64,000 nucleotides of DNA from an uncultured Sphingopyxis sp. (GCF_900078365.1 NZ_LT598653.1:310001-374000), one strand, 5' to 3'. Numbered from the stretch's first letter, positions 1 through 8,124 are shown. Numbers and translations are program-made. The notes: generated by a model not told the origin, from the sequence alone.

Positions 1-869
1 TCGCGGTGATCATAGCCGCCAGCCAGTTCCAGGACGCGCTCGGCTTGTCGGCGGGCAAGGTCCCCGCCGACATGATCCCGAAGCTGGAGGCGCTGTGGGC
101 GGCGCGCGCCACGCTCAGCCTCGCGGCGCTGGGCGTGACCGCGGCGACGGTGGCCGCGATCCTGCTGCTCCGCCGCTGGCGTCCGCGCTGGCCGGTGCTG
201 GTGATCGCCGTCGGCGCGGCGTCGCTCGCGGTGCTCCTGTTCCACCTGCCGGTCGATACGGTCGGTTCGCGCTTCGGCGCGTTGCCGAGCGGATTTCCCG
301 CGCCGCACTGGCCCGAAGTGACGGCGGACCGGATCGTCGCCTTGCTCCCGTCCGCGCTTACCATCGCCTTTCTGGCGGGCGTCGAATCGCTGTTGTCGGC
401 GATCGTCGCCGACAGGATGTTCGACGGCCGGCACCGCCCCAGCGCCGAACTGCTGGCGCAGGGCTATGCCAATGTCGTGACCCCGCTGTTCGGCGGGCTG
501 CCGGTCACCGGCGCGATCGCGCGCACCGCGACCAATGTCCGCGCGGGCGGGCGCACGCCGGTCGCGGGCATGGTCCATGCGGCGGTGATCCTGATCGTCG
601 TGCTCGCCGCCGGAGGGCTCGCGGGCGCGCTCGCGCTGCCCGCGCTGGCGGCGGTGCTGCTGGTGACCGCCTATAATATGGCGGAGCCCGGGAAATGGCG
701 CGAACATGCGGCGCTGCCGCGGGACGAACTCATCCTGCTGCTCGTCACCTTGCTGCTGACGGTATTCGCCGACCTGACGATCGCGATCGGCACCGGCGTG
801 GCGCTGGGTTTCATCCTGCGCTGGTGGAAAGGACGCGGCGCGAGGCTCTGGACCCCGCGCGAGCGTTAG
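1..869 (+). CDS. SulP-family inorganic anion transporter, C-terminal part (cut by window edge)
   Basis: The frame is open to the left edge, so this is the 3' part of a longer gene. The visible ~288 residues alternate hydrophobic helices (for example around ILLLRRWRPRWPVLVIAVG and the final ELILLLVTLLLTVFADLTIA) with the stretch GGLPVTGAIARTATNVRAGG, which matches the conserved core of SulP/SLC26 permeases. Such proteins move sulfate, bicarbonate or related anions across the inner membrane. The protein ends just after the last helix with RWWKGRGARLW, so the usual cytoplasmic STAS domain is absent or very short. The substrate cannot be told. It is tail-to-tail with the next gene, 8 bases apart. 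Confidence 0.85.
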   Translation, partial: AVIIAASQFQDALGLSAGKVPADMIPKLEALWAARATLSLAALGVTAATVAAILLLRRWRPRWPVLVIAVGAASLAVLLFHLPVDTVGSRFGALPSGFPAPHWPEVTADRIVALLPSALTIAFLAGVESLLSAIVADRMFDGRHRPSAELLAQGYANVVTPLFGGLPVTGAIARTATNVRAGGRTPVAGMVHAAVILIVVLAAGGLAGALALPALAAVLLVTAYNMAEPGKWREHAALPRDELILLLVTLLLTVFADLTIAIGTGVALGFILRWWKGRGARLWTPRER

Positions 870-877
870 GGCCTTTC

Positions 878-1486
878 CTAGAACTGCGGCGGGGTCGGCA
901 GCGGCTCGGCGTCGGCTTCGTCGGGAGCGGCCGGCGCGGCCGGAGCCTCGCCATTGGCCTGCCGTTCGAGTTCCTCGGCCGCCTTCTGCCGTTCGGCGAG
1001 CGCGCGCTCTTCGGCGACGACCGCGGCTTCGACCTCTTCGGCCGCGGCGTCGATGCCCGCGAGGCGCTTGGCGCGCTCGTCGGCGATCATCGCCTGCCAG
1101 TCGGTCTTGTCGGCGGCGCGCCGTTCGGCGCGTGCGCCTGCGAGCAGCGCCTGCGTACAGCCGGTAAAGCCGCCGAGGCCGGCCGGCGAGCAGCTGTCGG
1201 TGCCGAAGCGGCCGACGCGTTCGAGCGCGACGACCTTGTTCGCCCACGCCTCGTTGCGCGGATCGAGCGGGTTGCCGCGCAGCATTTCGGGCACGCGATA
1301 ACGTTCGGTTTCGGGCAGGCGGTTACACACGACGATCTCGTCGGGGCTCGACTGTTCGCACTTGTCGTCGCCATAGACGATGACCTGGTTGATCTTTTCG
1401 GCCTCGACGGTGGCCTCCTGCGCGGCGGCGGGCAGGGCGGCGGCGCTGCCGGCGAGGATCAGCGCGAACAGGGGGAGGCGGGTCAT
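878..1486 (-). CDS. Secreted hypothetical protein with Ala/Glu-rich C-terminus
   Basis: A 202-residue protein of no family I recognise. It starts with a clear signal peptide (MTRLPLFALILAGSAAALPAAAQ), so export to the periplasm is likely. The middle holds four cysteines (DDKCEQSS, VVCNRL, DSCSPAG, GCTQA) that could form two disulfides. The last ~70 residues are Ala/Glu/Arg-rich, probably a helix or short coiled coil, and end in a Pro-rich tail. The composition is typical of the replicon, so it is probably a lineage-specific envelope protein rather than recent import. Confidence 0.7.
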   Translation of the reverse strand: MTRLPLFALILAGSAAALPAAAQEATVEAEKINQVIVYGDDKCEQSSPDEIVVCNRLPETERYRVPEMLRGNPLDPRNEAWANKVVALERVGRFGTDSCSPAGLGGFTGCTQALLAGARAERRAADKTDWQAMIADERAKRLAGIDAAAEEVEAAVVAEERALAERQKAAEELERQANGEAPAAPAAPDEADAEPLPTPPQF

Positions 1487-1561
1487 CGGATCTTCCTTGG
1501 TCGTTTCATTCCGGATGGCATGTCATCGCTGCACGAGCAATGAACAATCTCATATCCGCTC

Positions 1562-1636
1562 GCCCTGAGCTTGTCGAAGGGCCGTTCTTTCTTTCAGACG
1601 TCCGGAAGAAGGACAGCCCTTCGACAAGCTCAGGGC
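1562..1636. repeat. Palindromic repeat, family F (CCTGAGCTTGTCGAAGG type)
   Basis: Two perfect 21-base inverted arms (1562-1582 and 1616-1636) with core CCTGAGCTTGTCGAAGG are separated by a 33-base spacer. It lies in the gap between a secreted protein gene and coq7. This type of intergenic palindrome recurs in sphingomonad genomes (from memory). It may fold as RNA at the end of transcripts, but it has no U-tract. Confidence 0.85.
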
Positions 1637-1664
1637 AAACGGTTCATATTAATCGCTCGTCGCT

Positions 1665-2198
1665 CTAAATACGTTTCGACAGCGCGATGGCTGCACGGCA
1701 ACCCGCGCGAATCGCGAGGCTCAGGATCGGGTAGCCCGGCGCGCTTTCGGCGCCCGCCTTCAGCGCGGCTTCCTTGTGCTCGAGCTCCTCGGCGCGGAAA
1801 TCCTCGACCGCGGCGCTGAGTTCGGGGTCGCGGTCGCCGAGTTCGTCGAGTTGATGCCGGTAGTGACGGTCGATTTCGGTCTCGACCGCCGCGGTGCAGG
1901 CCATCGCCGCTTTGGGGCCCATCGCGGCCGTCACCGCGCCGAGCGCGAAGCCCGCGACGTTCCAGACCGGCTGAAGCGCGGTCGGGCGCACCCCGCGCCG
2001 CGCGATCATCGCGTCGAAGAATTTGCGGTGCCGCTCTTCCTGCTCGGCCATATGCGCGATCTCGCGCGCCATCGGGTGGCGGTCACCCATCACCGCGAGC
2101 TGGCCCGCATAGATGCGCGTCGCGCCATATTCTCCCGCCTGATCGACGCGGATCATCGATGCGGTGCGCCGATTGCTCTTTTCCGGGGCTTCGGTCAT
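1665..2198 (-). CDS. coq7: Demethoxyubiquinone hydroxylase (Coq7 family)
   Basis: Hydroxylates 2-polyprenyl-3-methyl-6-methoxy-benzoquinol in ubiquinone synthesis, using a carboxylate-bridged di-iron centre. The 177 residues carry both expected metal motifs: the first helix pair contains DQAGEYGATRIYAG and AEQEERHRKFFD, the second contains AVETEIDRHYRHQL and FRAEELEHKEAA. Length fits the short bacterial Coq7 form. The start (2198) overlaps the dsbB stop by four bases (ATGA), so the two are translationally coupled; longer upstream extensions of the frame are only read-through of the dsbB region. Quinone synthesis next to quinone-dependent DsbB is a sensible pairing. Confidence 0.93.
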   Translation of the reverse strand: MTEAPEKSNRRTASMIRVDQAGEYGATRIYAGQLAVMGDRHPMAREIAHMAEQEERHRKFFDAMIARRGVRPTALQPVWNVAGFALGAVTAAMGPKAAMACTAAVETEIDRHYRHQLDELGDRDPELSAAVEDFRAEELEHKEAALKAGAESAPGYPILSLAIRAGCRAAIALSKRI

Positions 2199-2677
2199 GC
2201 GGCCGATGTGCGCCTGCCGCGCAGCAAGGTCAAGACGAGCGCAGCGGCGGCGAAGGAGAAGATGGCGTTGAACCCCGCCAGCGAGATGCCGAACAGCGAC
2301 CACTGCACCGCGTCGCAGCGGATCAGCGGCGCGTTCATGATCGAATCGAGTGTGACGGGCCCCGCGCTGCCGGTCGCGCAGGTCGTGACGCCTTCCCAAA
2401 GGCCATATTCGACCCCGGCGTGAAAGACGCCGATCGCGCCGCTGACCGCAATCGCGATCGCAGCGAGCAGGGTGAGCGCGCGCATCGCCTTGTCGTTGCG
2501 GCGCATCAGCAGCGCCAGCACCGCGAGCAGGATCGCCGCCTGATGCGGCCAGCGTTGCCAATAGCACATCTCGCAGGGATGAAGGCCGAAGCCATATTGC
2601 GACACGAGGGCGCCGCCGTAGAGCAAAAGCGGCGCCGCGAATGCGACGAGGGGCGCGGCGAGACGCGATTTCAGCAT
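2195..2677 (-). CDS. dsbB: Disulfide bond formation protein B (DsbB)
   Basis: Inner-membrane protein that re-oxidises periplasmic DsbA and passes electrons to ubiquinone. The 160 residues form four hydrophobic helices. The first periplasmic loop carries the redox pair in HPCEMCYWQRWPH, and the second loop carries two more cysteines (VTTCATG and LIRCDAVQ). This is the complete DsbB arrangement. Overlaps coq7 by four bases downstream; a palindromic repeat separates it from ctpA upstream. No dsbA is visible in the window. Confidence 0.92.
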   Translation of the reverse strand: MLKSRLAAPLVAFAAPLLLYGGALVSQYGFGLHPCEMCYWQRWPHQAAILLAVLALLMRRNDKAMRALTLLAAIAIAVSGAIGVFHAGVEYGLWEGVTTCATGSAGPVTLDSIMNAPLIRCDAVQWSLFGISLAGFNAIFSFAAAALVLTLLRGRRTSAA

Positions 2678-2700
2678 ATAAGAACCCCGGAAATCAGATC

Positions 2701-2776
2701 GTCATCCCGGCGCAGGCCGGGATCTCGACCTCGCAACCTGACGCACCGGCGAGATCCCGGCCTGCGCCGGGATGAC
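2701..2776. repeat. Palindromic repeat, family A, copy 1
   Basis: Perfect 27-base inverted arms (2701-2727 and 2750-2776), core GTCATCCCGGCGCAGGCCGG, around a 22-base loop containing CCTGACGCACCGG. The same loop appears in the opposite orientation in other family A copies, so the element has a direction. Here the arms read GCGCAGGC where most copies read GCGAAGGC, and both arms changed together, so the palindrome is conserved. Confidence 0.9.
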
Positions 2777-2804
2777 GAATAGGAGGACATGGGCAAAGAG
2801 GGCG

Positions 2805-4199
2805 TCAGTTGCGGCGCGCGGGCTTGGCGCCAGCTTTGCCGGCCTGCGCCATGCGCGCCGTGCCCGGGCCGATCCGTCCGATCGTCTGCAGCGCATAGTG
2901 GAGCTGGAAGTCCTCGATGCCCTTTTCCTTGAGCTCGGCCGCGGTCGCGGTGAAGCGCGGATCGGCCTTTTCATCCTTTTCGAGCAGGCCGTCGTCGACC
3001 TTCTTCTCGTTGATCAGATGGCGGCGCAGGTCGCTTTCGCGGAATTTGGGCCGTGAGGCATAGTCGGGGTCGCTGAGCTGCGGCACCTCGATGTCGGGGT
3101 CGATCCCGCCTTCCTGCACACTGCGGCCCGACGGCGTGTAATAGCGCGCGGTGGTCAGGCGCAGCGCCGTGGTGTCGCTCAGCGGCAGCACCGTCTGCAC
3201 CGATCCCTTGCCGAAGCTGCGTTCGCCCATCACGACCGCGCGATGCTGGTCCTGCAGCGCGCCCGCGACGATTTCGGAGGCGGAGGCCGATCCCGAATCG
3301 ATCAGCACGATCACCGGTGCGCCGCCCGCCGCGTCGCCCGGCTCGGCGAAATAGCGTTCGATGTCGCCCTTCTTGCGCCCGCGCTGCGAGACGATCTCGC
3401 CGCGTTCGAGGAACAGGTCGCTGATCCCGACGGCTTCGTCGAGCAGCCCGCCGGGGTTCGAGCGCAGGTCGAGGATCCAGCCGCGCGGCTTCTTGCCCAG
3501 CGATTTTTCGACCGCCATCATCGCGGCCTTGAGGTCGGCGGTCGCATCGGCCGAGAAATTGGTGACGGTGAGCACGCCGACGTCGCCGCTGACTTCCCAT
3601 TTCACGGGTTTCAGGTCGATGATTTCGCGGGTCAGCGTCATCTCCATCGGCTTATCCTGACCCTCACGCACGATCGTGATGTCGATCGGCGTGCCCGGGC
3701 GGCCGCGCATCTGCTCGACCGCTTCGTCGAGCGTCATGCCGAAGATCAGTTCCTTGTTGATATGGGTGATATAATCGCCCGCCTTGATCCCAGCCCGGTC
3801 GGCCGGGGTGTCGGCGGTCGGCGCGATCACCTTGACGACGCCGTCCTCCATCGTCACCGACAGGCCCAGCCCGCCATATTCGCCGTCGGTCTGGGTGCGC
3901 AGGTTCGAAAAGCCGCGCGCGTCGAGATAGCCCGAATGCGGGTCGAGGCTGGCGAGCATGCCGTTGATCGCGCCCTCGATCAGCTTCGAATCCTCGACCG
4001 GCTCGACATAATTCGCCTTCACTTCGAGATAGACGTCCATGAAGCGCGCGATTTCTTCCTGCGTCTTCGAATCGACGCTCGCCATTGCGCCGGTCGCGAG
4101 CGGGACGAGCGCCAGCGTCGAAAGCGCGGCGGCGCCCTGCCACAGCGCGAAGCGGCGTTTCGGAGAAGCGGCGGTCTTGGTCGAGTCGGTCATTTCCAT
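2805..4199 (-). CDS. ctpA: Carboxy-terminal processing protease (S41 family, CtpA)
   Basis: Periplasmic serine protease that trims C-termini of envelope proteins and, in related bacteria, controls peptidoglycan hydrolases. A signal-anchor lies at about residues 20-42. A PDZ domain follows (~110-180, GLGLSVTMEDG to TIVREGQDK), then the S41 core. The catalytic Ser lies in DSGSASASE (~304) and the Lys in SFGKGSVQ about 25 residues later, the spacing of E. coli Prc. It is 464 residues from 4199; a second ATG two codons on (4193) is equally possible. It follows the envC-like gene, a conserved pairing fitting joint control of cell-wall hydrolysis. Confidence 0.93.
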   Translation of the reverse strand: MEMTDSTKTAASPKRRFALWQGAAALSTLALVPLATGAMASVDSKTQEEIARFMDVYLEVKANYVEPVEDSKLIEGAINGMLASLDPHSGYLDARGFSNLRTQTDGEYGGLGLSVTMEDGVVKVIAPTADTPADRAGIKAGDYITHINKELIFGMTLDEAVEQMRGRPGTPIDITIVREGQDKPMEMTLTREIIDLKPVKWEVSGDVGVLTVTNFSADATADLKAAMMAVEKSLGKKPRGWILDLRSNPGGLLDEAVGISDLFLERGEIVSQRGRKKGDIERYFAEPGDAAGGAPVIVLIDSGSASASEIVAGALQDQHRAVVMGERSFGKGSVQTVLPLSDTTALRLTTARYYTPSGRSVQEGGIDPDIEVPQLSDPDYASRPKFRESDLRRHLINEKKVDDGLLEKDEKADPRFTATAAELKEKGIEDFQLHYALQTIGRIGPGTARMAQAGKAGAKPARRN

Positions 4200-4319
4200 C
4201 TTTCACTCGGGCGAGAGCAAGCCCGCCTTATAAACCCCGGCGCGCCATCATCCTATGCAAATCTGCGCGGGTCAAGCGGCGCATCCCCATGCGGGACAGC
4301 GACAAAAGCACTCCTGAAT

Positions 4320-4347
4320 CGTCATCCCGGCCTTCGCCGGGATGACG
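4320..4347. repeat. Palindromic repeat, family A, short form
   Basis: A single 28-base palindrome: arms CGTCATCCCGG (4320-4330) and CCGGGATGACG (4337-4347). It looks like a family A element whose loop and inner arms have been lost, leaving only the outer ends joined. Confidence 0.8.
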
Positions 4348-4392
4348 AAGAAGAAGGCGGCGCTTCGATCCAGAATGATCAAACCCCAAGGA

Positions 4393-5610
4393 TCAGCCGA
4401 TCATCGCGACGACGTCGACGGGGCGCCCGGCGCGGCGAAGTTCGACCGTGATGCGGCTGTCGTCCGATCCCGCGCGGCCGACCGGCGCGCCTGCGTCCAC
4501 CGTATCGCCGACTCCCACCGACAGCGCGATCATGCCGGTGAGCAGCGAGACCCAGCCGCCGCCATGGTCGATGATGACGATCTTGCCATAGCCGCGATAA
4601 TCGCCGGCGAAACCGACGCGGCCGGGCGCGGGGGCGATCACCTGTCCGCCGGGTCGCGCCGCGATCGTGATGCCGCGCGACCGCACGCCGCTTTCGTCGA
4701 CTTCGCCAAGTCCGGTGACGATGCGTCCGACGACCGGCAGGCGATAGGCGCCGCGCGTGAGTTCGGCGTCCGTCGCGGCAGGCGGTGCGGCGGCGGCGGA
4801 GATGCTGCTTTCGGGATTGCGCGGCCGCGGGATCGGCCCCGCGAGCTGCGCCAGCTCGGCGCGCACCGCGCCGTCAGCCTCGAGCGAATCCATCAGTTCG
4901 ACGATGTCGCGCGCCTTCTCGCCGAGCCCCAACGCCCGGTCGGCCTCGAGCTGCGCGCTGCTCATCAGTTCGCGCGAGCGCAGCCGGCCTTCATTCTCGA
5001 GCCGGGTGAGCGCGTCGCGGCGGTGCGCGAGCTGCGCCTTGCTCGCCGACAGCGCCTTGAGCGCGATCGCCTGCTGCCGCCGCGTCGTGTCGAGCGCCGT
5101 CAGTTCGCGGCGAACGCCGACGGTGCGGCGCTCGATCACCGGCATCGCGGCGTCGATCACCGCGCGAGCATGAACCATGTCGGAAAGCGAGCCCGGCTGC
5201 GCGAGCACGCTGACCGGCGGCTGGCGGCTGAGTTGCTGCAGCGACGCGGCGAGTTCGAGCAAGGGTTGCTGCTGCTCGGCGAGCCGCGCGCGCTGCGCCG
5301 ACAGCCGGCGCGCGACGAGCGCGACGCGCGCCTCGCCGGCGCTGATGTCGGCCTCGGCCGACTGGATGCGCGCGGCAAGCGCGGCGCTGCGCTTCTTGAG
5401 GCGATCGGCCTCGCTGCTTGCGGCGGCCGCCTGTTTTTCGAGCAGCGCGCTCCGCGCCATCGCCGCCGCCGACTGCTGCTTTGCGTCGATCAGCTGTTCG
5501 CGCTCGTGCGCGGCGATCGCCGCGGGGTCGAAAATATCGCCCTGCGCGAGCGCGAGCGCACCGCCCGCGAAGACGGCGGTCGTCGCAAGCGCGGCAAACG
5601 CGCGCCTCAT
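4393..5610 (-). CDS. Murein hydrolase activator, EnvC-like (degenerate M23/LytM domain)
   Basis: Predicted periplasmic protein of 405 residues: a signal peptide (MRRAFAALATTAVFAGGALA), a long coiled coil (~25-250, rich in Ala/Gln/Arg/Leu), then a C-terminal LytM fold (~290-405). The zinc ligands of active M23 peptidases are missing: the usual HxGxD site reads RSRGITI, the HxH region reads ISLLTG-like SLLTGM after DHGGGW, and the last motif reads RITVELRRAG. This fits EnvC/NlpD-type activators, which stimulate amidases rather than cut peptidoglycan themselves. The start at 5610 overlaps rlmH by four bases; ctpA follows downstream. Confidence 0.85.
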   Translation of the reverse strand: MRRAFAALATTAVFAGGALALAQGDIFDPAAIAAHEREQLIDAKQQSAAAMARSALLEKQAAAASSEADRLKKRSAALAARIQSAEADISAGEARVALVARRLSAQRARLAEQQQPLLELAASLQQLSRQPPVSVLAQPGSLSDMVHARAVIDAAMPVIERRTVGVRRELTALDTTRRQQAIALKALSASKAQLAHRRDALTRLENEGRLRSRELMSSAQLEADRALGLGEKARDIVELMDSLEADGAVRAELAQLAGPIPRPRNPESSISAAAAPPAATDAELTRGAYRLPVVGRIVTGLGEVDESGVRSRGITIAARPGGQVIAPAPGRVGFAGDYRGYGKIVIIDHGGGWVSLLTGMIALSVGVGDTVDAGAPVGRAGSDDSRITVELRRAGRPVDVVAMIG

Positions 5611-6035
5611 TGCCGGCCCTCGCGGTGATAGGGGTGGCCGGCGACGATGCTCGTCGCGCGCCACAATTGTTCGGCGAGCATCGCGCGCGCCATCAGATGC
5701 GGCCAGGTCGCGCGGCCGAAGGCGATGACTTTGTCCGCGCCCTCGCGCTCTTGCGCGGTGAAGCCGTCGGCGGCACCCAGACAAAAACGCGCCTCGCGCA
5801 CCCCGCCGTCGCGCCACTTTTCGAGGAGCCTTGCGAATTCGAGCGAGGACATCTGCTCGCCGCCCTCGTCGAGCAGGATCGTGCGGCTATTGTCAGCCGC
5901 GGCGGGCATCCGCCCGCCGGTGTCGGGAAGTTCGGAAATCTTCCGCGCCCAGGTCACGCGTTTCATATAGCGTTCGACCAGCTCGGCCTCGGGCCCGCGC
6001 CCGATGCGCCCGCGCGCGATGATGTGGAGAAGCAT
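5607..6035 (-). CDS. rlmH: 23S rRNA (pseudouridine1915-N3)-methyltransferase RlmH
   Basis: SPOUT-class methyltransferase that modifies pseudouridine 1915 in helix 69 of 23S rRNA using SAM. It has 142 residues, slightly shorter than the ~155 of E. coli RlmH. The knot region is intact: FCLGAADGF, then WPHLMARAMLAEQLWRA and the C-terminal HPYHREG, which carries the conserved PYH(R). Overlaps the envC-like gene by four bases and follows rsfS, the common ribosome-maturation order in alphaproteobacteria. Confidence 0.93.
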   Translation of the reverse strand: MLLHIIARGRIGRGPEAELVERYMKRVTWARKISELPDTGGRMPAAADNSRTILLDEGGEQMSSLEFARLLEKWRDGGVREARFCLGAADGFTAQEREGADKVIAFGRATWPHLMARAMLAEQLWRATSIVAGHPYHREGRQ

Positions 6036-6086
6036 GGGGTCTCAGCCTCCATCGGGCTGTCTACAGCGGTCCATGACACCCCCAAT

Positions 6087-6195
6087 CGTCATTCCCGCGA
6101 AGGCGGGAATCCCGCTTTGCGGCGTCGCGGTTTCGAGCGTCGCCGCGGCGTCCGAGCACTTAAAAAGCTGGATTCCCGCCTTCGCGGGAATGACG
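6087..6195. repeat. Palindromic repeat, family B, copy 1
   Basis: Inverted arms with core CGTCATTCCCGCGAAGGCGG at 6087-6110 and the complement at 6172-6195, with a ~60-base interior that is longer than in the other family B copies. Located between rlmH and rsfS, so any structure would form within a probable operon transcript. Confidence 0.88.
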
Positions 6196-6245
6196 AGCTT
6201 TTTTGGTGCTTGCGCTCCGTCCTTAGTCGGAGGAGCGCGGCAGCG

Positions 6246-6689
6246 TCAATTCGCGGCCGCAACCGGCGGCGCGTCGCCGAACGACCACATGCGCTCGAGG
6301 TTGTAGAAGCTGCGCACCTCGGGGCGGAACAGGTGGACGATGACGTCGCCCGCGTCGATCAGCACCCAATCGGCGTTGGGCAGGCCTTCGACGCGAACGC
6401 TGCGGCCCGCTTCCTGCTTGATCCGCTGCGCCAGCTTCTCGGCGATCGCCGAGACGTGGCGCGTCGAACGGCCGCTCGCGATCACCATATGGTCGGCGAT
6501 GCTGCTCTTGCCGGCAAGCGGGATGGAGATGGTTTCCTGGGCCTGATCCTCGTCCAGCTGGTCGAGAATCAGCGCGTGGAGCGCGTCCACGCTGTCGTCC
6601 GAAGACGTCGGGGCGGGTGCGGCGCCAGGCGCGTCACCCTTGTCGGCGGAGATCAAATGCGTCCTTTCTCGGTCGGTTCCACCAGCCAT
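6246..6689 (-). CDS. rsfS: Ribosome silencing factor RsfS (Iojap family)
   Basis: Binds ribosomal protein L14 on the 50S subunit and blocks subunit joining when nutrients are scarce. The core begins at DALHALILDQLDEDQAQET and continues with the family signature DHMVIASGRSTRHVSAIAE, EGLPNADWVLIDAGDVIVHLF and FYNLERMW. From the ATG at 6689 it would be 147 residues and overlap nadD by 37 bases. A TTG at 6656 gives a 4-base overlap with the nadD stop and 136 residues, and is a good alternative start. The first ~35 residues from the ATG are not conserved-looking. Confidence 0.9.
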   Translation of the reverse strand: MAGGTDRERTHLISADKGDAPGAAPAPTSSDDSVDALHALILDQLDEDQAQETISIPLAGKSSIADHMVIASGRSTRHVSAIAEKLAQRIKQEAGRSVRVEGLPNADWVLIDAGDVIVHLFRPEVRSFYNLERMWSFGDAPPVAAAN

Positions 6690-7306
6690 GAACGCGTCAG
6701 CGGGTCGCGCAGCGCGCGGCCTTCATAGCGTTCGAACCAGCGGGGGTTGGCCTGCCGTATCGCAGTCGCGGATCGCACATCGGGCGAAAATCGCAGGAAC
6801 ACGAGGGCGGGCGGTCTCCAGTCTGTCCAATGGCTTTTCTGGTCTGCGGGCCGGACAAATCGCCGCAGCCATCCCATCGCACGTCTTGCATGGGCGCGGT
6901 CATTATAGCCCGGACGCGCGATCACCGCAATCGGCATCAATCGCGCGATCTCCCGCCAGTCGCGCCATTGGGGCAGCTGGACCAGATTGTCGGCGCCCAT
7001 GATCCAGATGAAGCGGCGGTTCGGGTAACGCCGGACGAGCTTTTTGAGCGTATCGACCGTATAGCGCGTGCCGAGTTCGGCCTCGATCGCGGTCGCGCGG
7101 ATCGGTGACCGCCGCGCCATCCGCTGCGCCGAACCGAGCCGCGCGCGAAGCGGTCCCATTCCCGCTTTTGGCTTCAAGGGATTGCCGGGCGAGACGAGCC
7201 ACCACAATTCGTCGAGCCCGAGCGCCTCGATCGCATTGAGGCTGATCGCGCGATGCCCGCCATGCGCGGGATTGAAACTGCCGCCGAGGAGGCCGGTGGG
7301 AATCAT
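6653..7306 (-). CDS. nadD: Nicotinate-nucleotide adenylyltransferase NadD
   Basis: Converts nicotinate mononucleotide and ATP to deamido-NAD in NAD synthesis. The 217-residue protein has the nucleotidyltransferase signature GGSFNPAHGGHRAIS near the N-terminus, WIMGADNLVQLPQW in the middle and the SxTxIR-type motif as VRSATAIRQ near the C-terminus. The start codon at 7306 overlaps the end of the ParE-like toxin gene by four bases, so NadD translation is coupled to that gene, an unusual arrangement. Downstream it overlaps rsfS. Confidence 0.93.
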   Translation of the reverse strand: MIPTGLLGGSFNPAHGGHRAISLNAIEALGLDELWWLVSPGNPLKPKAGMGPLRARLGSAQRMARRSPIRATAIEAELGTRYTVDTLKKLVRRYPNRRFIWIMGADNLVQLPQWRDWREIARLMPIAVIARPGYNDRAHARRAMGWLRRFVRPADQKSHWTDWRPPALVFLRFSPDVRSATAIRQANPRWFERYEGRALRDPLTRSWLVEPTEKGRI

Positions 7307-7590
7307 GGGAGCGACTGCCAGTCGCTGCGCAGGTGGATCACGCGCAGGACGAGGAGTCGTTCGGCGCTAACATCGTAGAGCAAGGCAAAAGGTAGCTGGC
7401 CGAGGCGCCATTTGCGAAGCCCCGTTGCATCGACAAGCGATCCGGCATGGGGCGTCAGGGCGAGAAAATCACTTGCACGTCTGGCTTCGGTCAAAAGCGC
7501 ATCGGCGATATCGAAATCCACCAGAAAAAGGCTGTCGGCGTTTTTAAGCAGGTCCTCGGTCGCGGCCTGCGACCATTGAACGTTGATCAC
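7303..7590 (-). CDS. RelE/ParE-family toxin
   Basis: A 95-residue basic protein with the ParE/RelE plan: WSQAATEDLL at the start, an alanine-rich helix pair, then GLRKWRLGQLPFALLYDV and the terminal LRVIHLRSDW, which matches the H-x-R region of ParE toxins. Members poison gyrase (ParE) or cut mRNA on ribosomes (RelE); which applies cannot be told. It overlaps the antitoxin gene by four bases upstream and nadD by four downstream, so the pair sits inside a housekeeping operon. Confidence 0.82.
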   Translation of the reverse strand: MINVQWSQAATEDLLKNADSLFLVDFDIADALLTEARRASDFLALTPHAGSLVDATGLRKWRLGQLPFALLYDVSAERLLVLRVIHLRSDWQSLP

Positions 7591-7859
7591 GCCGCGGCTT
7601 TATCTCGACGCGCGCGCAGTTCGGCGCGTTTTGCGTCGATCAAATGCAGCATTTCCTCATGCGAGATCAGCGGCTCCTCGCGGGCCGACCGCTCGCCTTC
7701 CTCGATGATCGCAAGCATCTCGGCTTCGCGTTCGACGAACTGTCGGACGGCTTGGGCAACCAACCAAGATCGCGAGCGATCATAACGCTGGGCCAGCCGG
7801 TCCAGTATTTCGAGCGTGGCTGCGTCCAGCCGCGTCGTAATAGGCGATGTCGAGTCCAT
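7587..7859 (-). CDS. Ribbon-helix-helix antitoxin (ParD/CopG type)
   Basis: A 90-residue protein. The N-terminal ~45 residues read as a ribbon-helix-helix DNA-binding fold (PITTRLDAATLEILDRLAQR, then SRSWLVAQAVRQFVE). The acidic, helical C-terminal half would wrap the toxin. Such antitoxins neutralise the toxin and repress their own promoter. A direct repeat and palindrome lie immediately upstream (7866-7885). It is followed by the toxin with a 4-base overlap. It begins only 31 bases after the proA stop. Confidence 0.83.
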   Translation of the reverse strand: MDSTSPITTRLDAATLEILDRLAQRYDRSRSWLVAQAVRQFVEREAEMLAIIEEGERSAREEPLISHEEMLHLIDAKRAELRARRDKAAA

Positions 7860-7865
7860 GAAATG

Positions 7866-7885
7866 CTTGTATCACTTGTATACAA
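7866..7885 (-). promoter_or_regulatory. Probable autoregulatory operator of the toxin-antitoxin pair
   Basis: Two direct copies of CTTGTAT (7866-7872 and 7875-7881) nine bases apart, the second forming the perfect palindrome TTGTATACAA (7876-7885). It is AT-rich in a GC-rich region and ends seven bases before the antitoxin start. Ribbon-helix-helix repressors bind short tandem or inverted sites of this kind. Confidence 0.6.
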
Positions 7886-8006
7886 ATGATTCAAGGACGC
7901 ACCTGCCCATCCCCGCGCACCAGCCATTTGTATGTAGTCAGCCCTTCCAATGCGACCGGCCCGCGCGCGTGCAGCCGCCCCGTCGCGATGCCGATTTCGG
8001 CGCCGA

Positions 8007-8124
8007 GGCCGAATTCGCCGCCGTCGCAGACGAGCACGGAATCGGGGTGCGAGTCCAGCCCGAGCTGTGCCGGGCGGTGCAGCAGGTGCAGGCCTGCGCC
8101 CATTGGCCGAATTCGCCGCCGTCG
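8007..8124. repeat. 20-base direct repeat bracketing a 98-base insertion in proA
   Basis: The 20-base sequence starting GGCCGAATTCGCC occurs at 8007-8026 and again at 8105-8124, offset 98. Deleting one copy plus the interval restores DGGEFGLGAEIG in frame. The interval (8027-8104) is rich in CTGCA/GTGCAG words unlike the flanks. Confidence 0.9.

Noticed and set aside
2199..2567. Extended coq7 frame beginning at 2567
   Set aside because: The extra residues are an out-of-frame reading of dsbB; Coq7 starts at 2198.
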